From NCBI RefSeq assembly GCF_009932475.1, contig NZ_BJOV01000005.1, positions 1,054,001-1,118,000 of the forward strand: a stretch of DNA of 64,000 nt. Direction: 5' to 3'. The stretch comes from Gordonia spumicola. Its GTDB lineage: Bacteria > Actinomycetota > Actinomycetes > Mycobacteriales > Mycobacteriaceae. Position 1 is the first letter of the stretch. Every line of letters starts with the position of its first letter. Below the pieces are notes generated by a model. It searched no databases and had not been told where the DNA came from. It saw only the letters and a list, made by a program, of their open reading frames with translations. The translations under genes and the position numbers were made by a program. Shown piece by piece: positions 21,675-33,891 of this stretch.

Positions 21675-21983
21675 ATGACCCGCGTCACCCATATCCCACC
21701 CGCGACGTCCGACGGTGTGTGGACCGTCGTCACGCACACGTCCACGTACGTCCTCGACTTCGAGGAGATGACCCTCCTGCGGGCGCCCGGCGTCGGCCGC
21801 AACGACGATCAGCGTTGGGAGGTCAGCGAACTGCGACGCGACTCCCAGGACATCCCCCTCCTCGGCGTCAAACAGTGCACGATCGGCGAGCCGGCCCAAT
21901 TCTGGGTGTCCGCCGCCGACGATCCCGACGTCCGCACGTGGCGCATCACCACCCCGGTCGTCGAGATCGAACGCATCGGCTGA
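21675..21983 (+). CDS. small conserved hypothetical protein
   Basis: 102-residue soluble protein starting MTRVTHIPPATSDGVWTVVT, rich in beta-strand pattern, with no signal peptide or known motif that I recognise. It lies 8 bases after mshC and converges on the PAC2 gene (3-base gap). A conserved expressed gene is likely given the spacing. Function unknown. Confidence 0.65.
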   Translation: MTRVTHIPPATSDGVWTVVTHTSTYVLDFEEMTLLRAPGVGRNDDQRWEVSELRRDSQDIPLLGVKQCTIGEPAQFWVSAADDPDVRTWRITTPVVEIERIG

Positions 21984-21986
21984 GCG

Positions 21987-22859
21987 TCAGTCGGAGTCCT
22001 CCGAGCGCCTGCGAAGGTACTTCTCGAACTCGGCGGCGAGTGCGTCCCCGTCCACTTCGACCATCTTGTCGCCGGTCGCGTCGTCCGAGTCCACGCGTTC
22101 CTCGAGGTCGCGAACGTACGCGGACATGTCGTCGTCGTCGGACATCATCTCGTCGACGTCCTCCTGCCAGTCGGCGGCCTGCTGCTCGAGCCTGCCGTAG
22201 TCGACCGGCAGCCCGACGATCGGTTCGAGTCGGCGCAGCAACGCCAGCGTCGCCTTGGGGTTCGGCGGGTGCGCGATGTAGTGCGGCACGGCGGCCCACA
22301 ACGAGATGGACGGCACGCCGTGGCGGACGAACGCGTCCTGCAAGACCCCGGTGATGCCCGTCGGCCCGTCGTACGTGCTCGGCGACAGCCCGAAACGCGC
22401 GGCGGCCTCGCTGGTCTCCGCCGACGCCGACACCGGGACCGGCCGGGTGTGGGGCGAGTCGTCGAGGAGCGCGCCGAGCGTCACGACCAACTCCACGCCG
22501 AGCGCGTCGGCGAGGTCGACGATCGTCGAACAGAACGTCCGCCACCGCAGATTCGGCTCGGGACCGAGGACGAACACCACGTCGCGGTCAGAATCGGACA
22601 GTTTTGCGTACGAGACAGATGTCACAGGCCACGATATGCGGCGCGTCACACCGGAGACGTGAGCGATCGTCGGACGGTTCGACTGGTAGTCGTAGAAGTC
22701 GTCGGCGTCGATCTCGCGCAGATCGGTCGCGTCCCAGGTCAAAGCGAGATGTTCGACGGCTGACGTGGCCGCGTCGCCCGCGTCGTTCCAGCCGCCGAAC
22801 GCGGCGATCAGGACGGGACGACGCAGCGCGGGCAGTCCGGACGGGCGTGGCGAGTTCAT
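21987..22859 (-). CDS. PAC2-family protein (Rv2125-like)
   Basis: 290-residue protein of the proteasome-assembly-chaperone-2-like fold (AFGGWNDAGDAATSAVEHL near residue 20, LGALLDDSPHTRP near 130). The C-terminal tail is strongly acidic. Homologue Rv2125 is likewise next to metH and in the wider proteasome neighbourhood; a link to proteasome biology is only suggestive. ATG 22859 chosen (MNSPRPSGLP); the longer frame would cross the divergent metH promoter. Confidence 0.88.
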   Translation of the reverse strand: MNSPRPSGLPALRRPVLIAAFGGWNDAGDAATSAVEHLALTWDATDLREIDADDFYDYQSNRPTIAHVSGVTRRISWPVTSVSYAKLSDSDRDVVFVLGPEPNLRWRTFCSTIVDLADALGVELVVTLGALLDDSPHTRPVPVSASAETSEAAARFGLSPSTYDGPTGITGVLQDAFVRHGVPSISLWAAVPHYIAHPPNPKATLALLRRLEPIVGLPVDYGRLEQQAADWQEDVDEMMSDDDDMSAYVRDLEERVDSDDATGDKMVEVDGDALAAEFEKYLRRRSEDSD

Positions 22860-22897
22860 CGAGAAGAGCCTACGGCGGACGGCGTTCGACGGCGAAC

Positions 22898-22903
22898 TAC
22901 GCT
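22898..22903 (+). promoter_or_regulatory. -10 of probable leaderless metH promoter
   Basis: TACGCT ends 6 bases before the metH ATG. The 50-base gap between the divergent PAC2 and metH starts holds no ribosome site and is too short for a cobalamin riboswitch. Confidence 0.5.
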
Positions 22904-22909
22904 GGACAC

Positions 22910-26521
<3,612 letters not shown>

Positions 26522-26558
26522 CACTAAAAACGCTTTGACCTGCTGATATGTCCACGAA

Positions 26559-26612
26559 GACTAGCCAAATTGGAGGCTAAGCGGGTCGGCAATGGCTAAA
26601 GATTGGCTAGTC
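26559..26612. repeat. candidate integrase arm-type sites, left end
   Basis: GACTAGCCA (26559-26567), GGCTAA (26575-26580), TGGCTAAA (26593-26600) and GGCTAGTC (26605-26612) are related words in both orientations. The same words recur at the right end (39163-39205), as expected for recombinase arm-binding sites flanking the core. Inference from repetition. Confidence 0.6.
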
Positions 26613-26632
26613 CTCGGCCACCTTGCGAGCAC

Positions 26633-26667
26633 GAAACAGCCCCCGGCTGTGAACCGGGGGCTGTTTC
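26633..26667. terminator. 14-bp stem hairpin
   Basis: GAAACAGCCCCCGG, 7-base loop, perfect complement. It lies just downstream of the minus-strand Lsr2-like gene and just inside attL, insulating the element from metH transcription and the reverse. Confidence 0.8.
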
Positions 26668-26688
26668 GCTGTCTGTGCAGGTCAGGGG

Positions 26689-27105
26689 CTACTTGTCTGC
26701 GGGAATCTTGTTCTCCGTCACATAGTCCCGGACCTTCTTCGCGGTGTCGTTCTTGAGGCGGGGCGTCGTAGCGATCTTGGCGACCTCCACCGACGTGATG
26801 CCTGCGCTCCTTGCAGCCTCTTGCAGTGTCTCACGCTTGTAGCGATTCAGTAGCCAACTCGAATCGTTCTCACTCGGGGTGGCCTCGGCGGGAAGAACGG
26901 CATTGAGCAGTGCTTTCACGGTATCGACGGGGGTACCTTCGGTCGGACTGAACTTCCCCTCTTCCAGGGCCTTCTTGGCGGCGTCCTTGTCAGCGAAGAA
27001 AAAGACATACTCCTTGCCGAACAGAGTGAAGACCTCTACAGAGGCTTCTACGTCTTCAAGCGGAATAGCCTTCTTGGTCAGGTCGTCGGTGATACTGATA
27101 GCCAC
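26689..27105 (-). CDS. small DNA-associated protein, possibly Lsr2-like N-terminal fold
   Basis: 138-residue protein from a GTG start at 27105 (VAISITDDLTKKAI), chosen because a strong AGGAGG site lies 5 bases upstream; an ATG 16 codons earlier lacks one. The N-terminal pattern (ITDDL, then VFTLFGKEYVFFFADKDAAKKAL) loosely resembles the Lsr2 dimerisation domain, in which a DD-dipeptide is followed by a GxEYEIDL strand. The C-terminus is Lys-rich (LKNDTAKKVRDYVTENK). A silencer carried by the element would make sense, but the match is by eye only. Last gene of the leftward unit behind the relaxase. Confidence 0.5.
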   Translation of the reverse strand: MAISITDDLTKKAIPLEDVEASVEVFTLFGKEYVFFFADKDAAKKALEEGKFSPTEGTPVDTVKALLNAVLPAEATPSENDSSWLLNRYKRETLQEAARSAGITSVEVAKIATTPRLKNDTAKKVRDYVTENKIPADK

Positions 27106-27166
27106 TGGTTCCTCCTGTGGTTGGTTCGATTGCCTGTAGGTGCTGCCTACCATAGGTCATACGCCT

Positions 27167-30100
27167 TTAGGCTGCACGTCCCCGGCCCTGCTGTCGTCGC
27201 TGACGCTGCTCCTGACGCTGCTTCGCCGCCTCCCGAAGCGCCTCCTGAGCCTCGTCGGTAGACCGTAGCGCCTCGGCTCGGCTAGCCGCATGGCCCTGGG
27301 CCACCGACTGCTTTCGAGCCATCGCAGCGGCTCTAACCTCCTCATCGGAACTACCGAACGGCATCGTTCTACGCTCCTTCGCCACGTCGCCGGGGCTGAC
27401 TCGCAACAGGGCCTTGTCGAGCGCTGGCGCGTCCTTGCCAGACTTCAAAGCCTGCTCCCGTAGGGCCTCCTTGGCCTCGCTACGGCTCAGACCAACATCG
27501 GGGATATAGGCAAGGTTGTTCTCTGCCTTGCCTCGTGTGAGGCCGGGATAGAGTGCCTCACGCTCCATCCGACTATCGGCTAGCAACCAGGCTTTCTCGA
27601 CCGTTCGGCCCTGTGCTGCATGGGCAGTGGACGCTCCGTAGGTGAGCACTCCGTCATCGATTGCGGCCTTCGGAACAGTCGTCTCCTTCATGCTTCCGCC
27701 AGGTCCAGAGGGGAGGAGAACCACAGCATCTCCGTCCGCGGTGAACGATTGAATTTGACCGATCCAGCCATTCTGAAACCTGTCAGTTTCGCCCTTGCCG
27801 GGCTGAGAGTTGCGCGTAATCCGAATTTGCTCGCCGGTGTGGAGAACACCCATCGTCTTCGTCGGCTTGTCGATGACGACCTCCGTTGCGGTCTCCGCGT
27901 CCAGGTGACCACTGTCCACTAGACGTTGCTGAATCGCTTCACCGAGACGCCGTGAATCGGCCCTCGTTGCAGCCATCGCGAGCAAGTCCTTCGGGTCATC
28001 TCCGGCCTCTACGGCTGCCACATAAGCGTCGGCAATGCCGTCGATAGCGAGGCTCTTCGCCAAGTCCTTCGGCATAGATGCGTCAGGATTCTCTTCGATC
28101 CACCGCTCCATCTGAGCGTCGTCAATGATGTTCAGTCGCCCGTTGGAGTCCTGAAGGTCGAGGTACTTGTCTACCGTCTCTCGACCTTCAGGAGTAGCGG
28201 TAGATGACCACCAACCCTCTTGCAATCGACGCTCTTCCTCGTCGCGCGCCCTGTAGGTAGTCGTGAGTTCGACAGCGCCAGACTGCCTGCTGACAACCTC
28301 AAAGCCGGTTGACTTTCCAATGCCCTGCAACTGGCGCTCATCACCCACCAAAATGACCTTCCAGCCGCGCCCGGCCGCCGTGCTCAATACGTTCTCCAAG
28401 TCGTCGTTGTTCGTCATGGCTGCCTCATCCACCACCAGAACCACCTTCTCCGTGTCGGGCACACTGCGAGCCCCTAGGCGCGCCTCTAGCGCCTCGCTGG
28501 CCTCGACGGCCTCCTGCATGGCCTGCTGCCGTTCTGGTCCCTGGGGGAGCCGTTTGGCCGTGTTCCATTGCCGCTCTACACGTCGAAAGTCGGCCTCCAG
28601 CGGAGGATGCGCCGCTTCGATTTCTTCCAAGATGTGCTGCATAGATTCATCGGCTCCCGGCGTCTTCGCGGCTATTGCTTGCTGTGCAGCGCGGATGCGG
28701 TCGACCTCCTCGTTCGATAGGCCTTCCTCCCATTTTCCGCCCTCCATAGCCATGCCGAAACGCGTCAGGCTCATCGTTCTGTTGACGTGGGCCTCGCGCA
28801 GACTATCGGCTGTTCGTGCTGCTGTAGCGAGTCCCACGACCTCATATCCAGCGTCCTGATGCACCGCCACAACGGGAGCAAGGCTGTACGTCTTGCCGGA
28901 ACCGGCAGGCGCTCTCACGACAGTGAGAGAGGATCGAGTCAGCGTTGCAGCGGCCAGCATCTCCTCCTGCTCTGGCGTCAGATTGGCACTCTCCGAAGCG
29001 GTCAGCACCTCCTCGATGTTCATGGGCTGATGCGCCTTGCCCGTAGCCAGGTCCTCGGCCAATTGCCTCAGGTTCTCCTCCTGGGCGAGAACATCAGTCG
29101 TAGTCAGAGTCTGGCTCTTCGCAGCCAGCACCCAATCGCCGATTTGCTGATCTGGGGCGTCGGTGAGCGCGAGAACTCGTTCATCCTGCAACGCCGCGTA
29201 GAAGGCCTCATCGATCTCTGCTGCCGTCATATCGGCGTGAGCAGCGGCGGTGGTGGCCTTCCGCAAATCCTTGGCCGTGAACGACGATTGGTTGGCCGTA
29301 ACGTTCGTCAGCGCCGTGTCCACGATGGTTGACCGGACCTCGGCAACGTCCACTGAACGGCTATCGTGTGCGGCCTGCGCGCGTACCTCATCGAGGATCG
29401 CGGGCCCGTTTGCAGGCCGTTCCTGCGCCCATCGTTCGAACAATTCGGCCTCCGATTCTTCTTTGCCTACACGCGAGGCGAGGTTGGCGGCTTGCCGTGC
29501 AGTGCGCAAACCACTGGGGCTCTGTCCGTGGATCATTGCCGCGTATTTGCGATAGTCAGCCACCTTCGCTTGCTCGGCCTTCGTCAGAGTTTGACCGCTC
29601 GAATCTAGAGCGAAAAGCCTCTCGTACTCGTGGGGATCGCCCTCGATCTTGCGGCGCAAGATGTTGTCCGCCGCTTTCATTTCTCCAAGAGTTTCCGCGA
29701 TCTGCTGGGACCGTTGGGAGTACCGTTCTAGAACCTCGTCAGAGAAGCCCGCGACCTCCCGCAAACGGTTGTCCTTCGTGTAGAAGGCCAGCCCGAATCG
29801 TTCGCTCAACTTGTGCGCGAGACGTTGCTCATAGACCGTTCCAATGGTCGCTGCCCCATGAAACAGATGGCCGCCCGAGAGCGTAGAAGAGCGCCCATCG
29901 GACCCCATCGCAGCCGCCGAGATGAGAGTGTGAGAGTGAAGGTGAGGGTCACCGGCTCGGCTAGAAAACTCCGTCTTTGCGGCGATCTGCTGGGGTGTGG
30001 CGACGATAGATTCAGCGCCATCCCGGCCTCTTCGGGCAACCATAATGCCCTTCTCTTCGGCCCAATCAAGAGCCTCCTTGATCGCCTCATTGTGGGCCTT

Positions 30101-30649
30101 CACGAGAGCCTCGCGAGTGTCAGAGTCCGAGTAAGCAGCGATGACCGATACCCCTTTAGGTGCCGAAAAAGTCAAGTCGTAGGAGGTCACTTCGGCAGTC
30201 GTTGCAGCCTTTGCGGCCCACTCTTGATTGAACGACTCACTGAGCAAACTGCCATCGTTCGGATGTAGTCCAGAGCGCAGAAAGCCTAGCGCCTGCTCGT
30301 CTAGCGGACCGTTGTAATCGATCGAACGGGCCAATTTCTCGATCGATTGGAGACCAGGATCGAGCAGTGTCCGACCGTCGAACTGTCGCCCCGCGAGGTG
30401 ATTTTCAAGGTCGCTTTGATCGAGGCTGTCGCCGGTTCGGATATCGACTAGCCGGTCTGGTGCCTCCTCCGATGAGTAATAGGCCTGAGCACCCATAGAG
30501 GTATCGAGGTCCAAGCCCTGCGCTTCGAACCCCGCTTCCGAGAGTTCCAGGGCCTCCTCACGGCTGATTTTGCCCTCGCTAAGTTGCTTGGCGTAGTACT
30601 CGGACAAGGCGCTGGCTTGGCTGGCTTTGATTGGTGAGATTGAAAGCAT
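27167..30649 (-). CDS. MobF-family conjugative relaxase-helicase (TraA/TrwC-like)
   Basis: 1160-residue DNA-transfer initiator. The N-terminal TrwC relaxase domain has tyrosines close to the N-terminus (EYYAKQ near residue 18, QAYYSS near 57) and the metal-binding three-histidine motif DPHLHSHTLI near residues 232-241. A RecD/UvrD-type helicase follows, with Walker A APAGSGKTY near residue 585, Walker B VVDEAAMTNNDDL and a C-terminal TAHAAQGRT motif. I chose the ATG at 30649 (MLSISPIKASQ), which has GGAGGTAG upstream. It nicks oriT, becomes attached to the strand and unwinds it; oriT should be in the adjacent 30650-31000 region. Confidence 0.93.
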   Translation of the reverse strand: MLSISPIKASQASALSEYYAKQLSEGKISREEALELSEAGFEAQGLDLDTSMGAQAYYSSEEAPDRLVDIRTGDSLDQSDLENHLAGRQFDGRTLLDPGLQSIEKLARSIDYNGPLDEQALGFLRSGLHPNDGSLLSESFNQEWAAKAATTAEVTSYDLTFSAPKGVSVIAAYSDSDTREALVKAHNEAIKEALDWAEEKGIMVARRGRDGAESIVATPQQIAAKTEFSSRAGDPHLHSHTLISAAAMGSDGRSSTLSGGHLFHGAATIGTVYEQRLAHKLSERFGLAFYTKDNRLREVAGFSDEVLERYSQRSQQIAETLGEMKAADNILRRKIEGDPHEYERLFALDSSGQTLTKAEQAKVADYRKYAAMIHGQSPSGLRTARQAANLASRVGKEESEAELFERWAQERPANGPAILDEVRAQAAHDSRSVDVAEVRSTIVDTALTNVTANQSSFTAKDLRKATTAAAHADMTAAEIDEAFYAALQDERVLALTDAPDQQIGDWVLAAKSQTLTTTDVLAQEENLRQLAEDLATGKAHQPMNIEEVLTASESANLTPEQEEMLAAATLTRSSLTVVRAPAGSGKTYSLAPVVAVHQDAGYEVVGLATAARTADSLREAHVNRTMSLTRFGMAMEGGKWEEGLSNEEVDRIRAAQQAIAAKTPGADESMQHILEEIEAAHPPLEADFRRVERQWNTAKRLPQGPERQQAMQEAVEASEALEARLGARSVPDTEKVVLVVDEAAMTNNDDLENVLSTAAGRGWKVILVGDERQLQGIGKSTGFEVVSRQSGAVELTTTYRARDEEERRLQEGWWSSTATPEGRETVDKYLDLQDSNGRLNIIDDAQMERWIEENPDASMPKDLAKSLAIDGIADAYVAAVEAGDDPKDLLAMAATRADSRRLGEAIQQRLVDSGHLDAETATEVVIDKPTKTMGVLHTGEQIRITRNSQPGKGETDRFQNGWIGQIQSFTADGDAVVLLPSGPGGSMKETTVPKAAIDDGVLTYGASTAHAAQGRTVEKAWLLADSRMEREALYPGLTRGKAENNLAYIPDVGLSRSEAKEALREQALKSGKDAPALDKALLRVSPGDVAKERRTMPFGSSDEEVRAAAMARKQSVAQGHAASRAEALRSTDEAQEALREAAKQRQEQRQRRQQGRGRAA

Positions 30650-30728
30650 CGTGGCTACCTCCGATGGTCGGTGTGCAGGGCTGGTCCCTTGCATCCCTAG
30701 CGACCGTGGGCGCGCTGGGTCGATCCGC

Positions 30729-30760
30729 ATTGCATTAGGTGCGCAGCAACCTAATGCAAT
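30729..30760. other. candidate oriT inverted repeat
   Basis: Perfect 12-bp inverted repeat (ATTGCATTAGGT and ACCTAATGCAAT) with the 8-base loop GCGCAGCA, about 80 bases upstream of the relaxase start and followed by TGCGTGTGTTTATTT. MobF origins carry such a hairpin next to the nick site in front of the relaxase gene. The nick position is not determinable here. Confidence 0.6.
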
Positions 30761-30763
30761 TGC

Positions 30764-30922
30764 GTGTGTTTATTTATGTGAGTTGTTGAGGTGTGTTGTA
30801 GTGAGGTGATGTAGGTGAGGTAGGTAGAGGTAGATGGAGGTATGAAGAGGTAGGTAGAAGGAGTTGAGAGAGGTGATTGAGGTGATTGAGGTGAGGTATG
30901 AAGAGTAGGGGATAAGTAGTTA
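30764..30922 (+). repeat. 159-base C-free, G/A/T-only low-complexity tract
   Basis: Not one C occurs between 30764 and 30922 on the plus strand. The tract is built from loosely repeated GAGGT and AGGTAG words with many closely spaced GG pairs. It lies directly beside the candidate oriT hairpin. No convincing gene occupies it. With 30650-30728 and 30923-31066 it makes up the 417-base divergent control and transfer region. Confidence 0.9.
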
Positions 30923-30970
30923 CTGATATCGAGGTGCGGACGTATACGGTCCGCATAGAACTATGTGAGG

Positions 30971-31013
30971 CAACTCACACGCCATATATTTGGTTCGCCA
31001 TATATGGCGCCGA
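30971..31013 (+). promoter_or_regulatory. element promoter motif copy A with 14-bp palindrome
   Basis: GTGAG GCAA CTCAC (30965-30978) is followed by GCCATATAT (30981-30989) and the perfect palindrome CGCCATATATGGCG (30996-31009). AACTCACA to CATATA has a 19-base spacing, identical to copy D at 34850-34880. It lies about 60 bases before the ribbon-helix-helix gene and may be that protein's own operator. Confidence 0.6.
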
Positions 31014-31066
31014 TGGTTGTAAGTAGAGCAGGTGGAGGGTCCACCAACGCTCGGGAGGTATACATC

Positions 31067-31396
31067 ATGGCTTACGAAACAACCATCAGCCTGCGTCTAA
31101 CCCCGGCGCTAGCCGATGAGGTACGACGCATTGCGAAACGACGCAACGAATCCGCCGCGTCCGTCTATCGCACAGTGATCGACCGGCTGCCGCTGGGGGG
31201 CCTATGTGAAGACGGAGAGCCACTGAGCACGTCGGCCAATCCAGGCCGAGTGGTCGTGCCGATCTTCGCGACACAGGAACAGTACCGCCGTCTGCGCGTA
31301 GCCAAGGCAATGTCGATGGCAACGACGCTACAACTGTTTGAGTCGATCGACATTGAGAGTCTGCTAAACGACGGAGGAGGTGAGTTCAATGACTGA
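31067..31396 (+). CDS. ribbon-helix-helix (CopG/Arc-like) protein, probable relaxosome or operator-binding protein
   Basis: 109-residue protein. The N-terminal beta-strand plus two helices (TTISLRLTPALADEVRRIAKRRNESAASVYRTVI) form a ribbon-helix-helix DNA-binding domain. ATG at 31067 follows TCGGGAGGTATA. Its position next to the oriT region and opposite the relaxase fits an auxiliary nicking or oriT-binding protein, an autorepressor, or both. Its stop overlaps the next start. Confidence 0.8.
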   Translation: MAYETTISLRLTPALADEVRRIAKRRNESAASVYRTVIDRLPLGGLCEDGEPLSTSANPGRVVVPIFATQEQYRRLRVAKAMSMATTLQLFESIDIESLLNDGGGEFND

Positions 31397-31739
31397 CCTA
31401 ATCGTCCAAGTCGTGAACACCATCGCGTGGCTGCTAATCGGTGCCTACGTCATTGCGTGTGCGGTTGGCGCATGGAAGACGCGCCATCAGTTTGCTCGGG
31501 CAGTCGGAGCGGTGACCATCGCAATCAGTAAGACTCTCAGCCTTCTGCTGCTGTCGTTGATCGGACGACGCGGTGGAGCAACGCGGCGGGCCCTATCGCG
31601 GTCGTGGTCACAACTCGGGGCTGCAATCGGGCAGATGCTCAAGTGGATGTTCCAGACCGTCACCGGAGGCATGGCGGTATCGATCCGTGGCGTGCTGTGG
31701 GTGTATCGAAAGGCGCGACCGGCTGCCGTCATCAAGTAA
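31389..31739 (+). CDS. small membrane protein of the transfer operon
   Basis: 116-residue protein with hydrophobic segments at about residues 12-28 and 42-58 and a third weaker one near 88-105; basic C-terminus. The ATG at 31389 is spaced correctly from GGAGGAGG. It overlaps the RHH gene by 8 bases and precedes the coupling protein gene. No family recognised; a coupling-protein partner in the membrane is possible. Confidence 0.7.
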   Translation: MTDLIVQVVNTIAWLLIGAYVIACAVGAWKTRHQFARAVGAVTIAISKTLSLLLLSLIGRRGGATRRALSRSWSQLGAAIGQMLKWMFQTVTGGMAVSIRGVLWVYRKARPAAVIK

Positions 31740-31767
31740 CAACAATCAAGGAACGGAGGAGAAGAAC

Positions 31768-33513
31768 ATGAAAACAATCATCATCCTGCTAATCGTGCTG
31801 GCGGTCATCGCCGTAGCAGCGTGGAAACTGTGGAAGTCGATCCATCGCCGACCGTCCACCGTATCGGCCACCACGTCAATGGCGGGCAAGAAGGACTTGG
31901 CGACTGTCAAGAGGGGCGACCGGCACACCGCCGAAGCAGACTTCGTGCTAGGTCGTCTCGTGGACGATGGGAAAGTCACCCGTGACTTCGTGACGGCGGA
32001 CGGTACCGGCGGCATCGTCGTCGGACCCACCGGCTCGGGAAAGACTCAGGGGATTGTCATCCCGACGATCGTGCGGCACAAGGGGCCGTTGCTCGCCACG
32101 TCAACCAAGTCGGAATTGGCCGACCTCACTATGTCGGCCCGCAGTCGGATCGGCTCGGTGGCTGTGATCGACCCGGCAGGCGTTGTAGATGGTCCTGCGG
32201 CGGCCTACGTGCGCCTGTGGACCCCTCTGCAAGCATGCAAGACGTTTAACGAGGCTGCCTTGACCACAGCCCTGCTAGTCGAGGCAGGCGGTAGTGACAG
32301 CGGCAGGACTGGCTCGTCGGTCTGGACCACCGCAGCAAAATCGCTTCTGACAACAGTTCTTTGGATGATGCGGCAGTACGACGGAACGGCCCTGTCGGAT
32401 GTGCAGGTGATGCTGACGGCGCTCATGTCAGAGGGAAGCGAAGAACTCGATGCTGAGGTACCGCCTGTGCCTACCGATTTCGGCCACCTGGTCACCTGGA
32501 TTGCCACTCATCCGCTAGGCGGCTGGGATGCTGGCATCGCCGTATGCGAGGCGCTGGCTGAGAACGGCAAGGCGGCGATCCTCGACGCGCAGCGAGCGGC
32601 TGGCGGCCTGCGGGCAGTGCAGCAGATCAGTGGGGCATCCGAGACGGTTGCGGGTGTGGTTTTCGGTGTCCAGGGGGCGCTGCTCTCTCTGGTCGGCTCT
32701 GAAATCGTGTGGTACGCCCGATGGGACGATCCGGGGTTGATCGATCTAGCGGCGTGGGCGTCCGAACCTGCGGGCACAATCTACGTTGTCGCGCCCGACC
32801 AAAGCGATCCGTTCCGTGGACTCTTCTGTGCATTCGTGACTGCGGCGATGAGTGCGCTCGACCAGGAGGCATGGAGCCATCAGGACAAGCGTCTGCCGAA
32901 TCCTGCACTGTTCATGCTCGACGAACTGGCGAACGTCTGCCCGCTGCCACAACTTCCGCGCTGGCTTGCCACCAAGCGCTCGCAAGGCGTGAAGTTTGTG
33001 TTGGGCCTTCAAGGCCTCGGGCAACTTTGGGGACTCTGGTCGGACTCCGATGCGGAGGCCATCATCAACAACGCGGATGCTTTTATCGTCGTACTATCTG
33101 GTACGCAGGACGATAAGACAACTGACCGCGTAGAGAAGTATTCCGGGGAGTACTTGGATCGCATTGAAACCGTCTCTCGGTCGAAGTCCAGGGGGACCTC
33201 GCGGTCAATGGGCATGAGCAAGGGCGACTCCCGGAGCGAGACCGATAGCACGAACTGGAACACAAGCGCTTCGTACCGGTCCTTGGTCAAACCGGCTGGG
33301 CTCTTCCAGATGGCCTACGGTCGCGCAGCGGTGCTAATGCCACGCAAGAAGTTTGCCCTCGTGGAGATGGTCCCTGCACATGCAGACAAGGAGTTGCAAG
33401 TGCTGATGCTCCCGGCTCCGCCGCCGCCTGCACCGCCGGTCTATCGGCCAACTGCACCACGGTCACGCAAACTCGGAGAGGACGCGACGGCTGATTTCTT
33501 TACCGCCTCCTAG
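31768..33513 (+). CDS. type IV coupling protein (TraG/TraD/VirD4-like ATPase)
   Basis: 581-residue hexameric DNA-pump family ATPase that would deliver the relaxase-DNA complex to a secretion channel. One N-terminal transmembrane helix (residues 3-20) is followed by Walker A GPTGSGKT near residue 86, TKSELADLT, Walker B ALFMLDELANVCPLPQLP near residue 380 and a QGLGQLWGLW motif. The C-terminus is proline-rich. Start has AACGGAGGAG upstream. Pairing with a MobF relaxase without VirB4 suggests reliance on a resident conjugation channel. Confidence 0.9.
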   Translation: MKTIIILLIVLAVIAVAAWKLWKSIHRRPSTVSATTSMAGKKDLATVKRGDRHTAEADFVLGRLVDDGKVTRDFVTADGTGGIVVGPTGSGKTQGIVIPTIVRHKGPLLATSTKSELADLTMSARSRIGSVAVIDPAGVVDGPAAAYVRLWTPLQACKTFNEAALTTALLVEAGGSDSGRTGSSVWTTAAKSLLTTVLWMMRQYDGTALSDVQVMLTALMSEGSEELDAEVPPVPTDFGHLVTWIATHPLGGWDAGIAVCEALAENGKAAILDAQRAAGGLRAVQQISGASETVAGVVFGVQGALLSLVGSEIVWYARWDDPGLIDLAAWASEPAGTIYVVAPDQSDPFRGLFCAFVTAAMSALDQEAWSHQDKRLPNPALFMLDELANVCPLPQLPRWLATKRSQGVKFVLGLQGLGQLWGLWSDSDAEAIINNADAFIVVLSGTQDDKTTDRVEKYSGEYLDRIETVSRSKSRGTSRSMGMSKGDSRSETDSTNWNTSASYRSLVKPAGLFQMAYGRAAVLMPRKKFALVEMVPAHADKELQVLMLPAPPPPAPPVYRPTAPRSRKLGEDATADFFTAS

Positions 33514-33519
33514 CGGATG

Positions 33520-33547
33520 AGGGCCCCATCGATTGAGGTGGGGCCCT
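33520..33547 (+). terminator. hairpin after the coupling protein gene
   Basis: AGGGCCCCA, 10-base loop, TGGGGCCCT, followed by TGT. Closes the first transfer operon before promoter copy B. Confidence 0.75.
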
Positions 33548-33598
33548 TGTCGTAGCGCCGAGGTACGTATGGGTATAGGTGGCGATCGACACACTTGT

Positions 33599-33630
33599 GT
33601 TCTACATATGCGCCCCAACAGTAAGTAGCA
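33599..33630 (+). promoter_or_regulatory. element promoter motif copy B
   Basis: GTTCTACATATGCGCCCC followed by CAGTAAGTA. It is placed about 55 bases before the 33667 gene and shares the CATATG core, GC-rich discriminator and downstream GTA box with the other copies. Confidence 0.55.
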
Positions 33631-33666
33631 AGACATTCAGCACGATAGACACAAGGAGGTATTGGC

Positions 33667-33891
33667 ATGAACCGCACAGCGATGGTCGACAGGATCATCA
33701 AGAATCTTGATAGGGGTGGTCGTCCACTGACGACTGCACAACTCGCTACAAGAGAAGCCGCCAAAGCGGCCGCCCAGCGAGCAGACGAGAAGGAGGCGCG
33801 ACAGATCGCGGCGGACAAGGAGCATTTCGACCGCCAGGATCGCAGGAGAGCCGAGCGCAAGGCACAGAGAAGCAGCGGGAGGGGGTTCTGA
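33667..33891 (+). CDS. small highly charged protein
   Basis: 74-residue protein starting MNRTAMVDRIIKNLDRGGRP; the second half is a continuous Ala/Glu/Lys/Arg helix. Strong AAGGAGG ribosome site. Stop and next start overlap (TGATG). Small basic helical proteins are common in transfer operons; no function can be assigned. Confidence 0.65.
   Translation: MNRTAMVDRIIKNLDRGGRPLTTAQLATREAAKAAAQRADEKEARQIAADKEHFDRQDRRRAERKAQRSSGRGF

Noticed and set aside
22860-22909. Cobalamin riboswitch in front of metH
   Set aside because: The divergent gap is only 50 bases and lacks the B12-box; a leaderless promoter explains it better.
30774-30956. 60-residue minus-strand frame across the C-free tract
   Set aside because: Leu/Pro/Ser/Thr/His repeats come from the G-free strand composition; no ribosome site.
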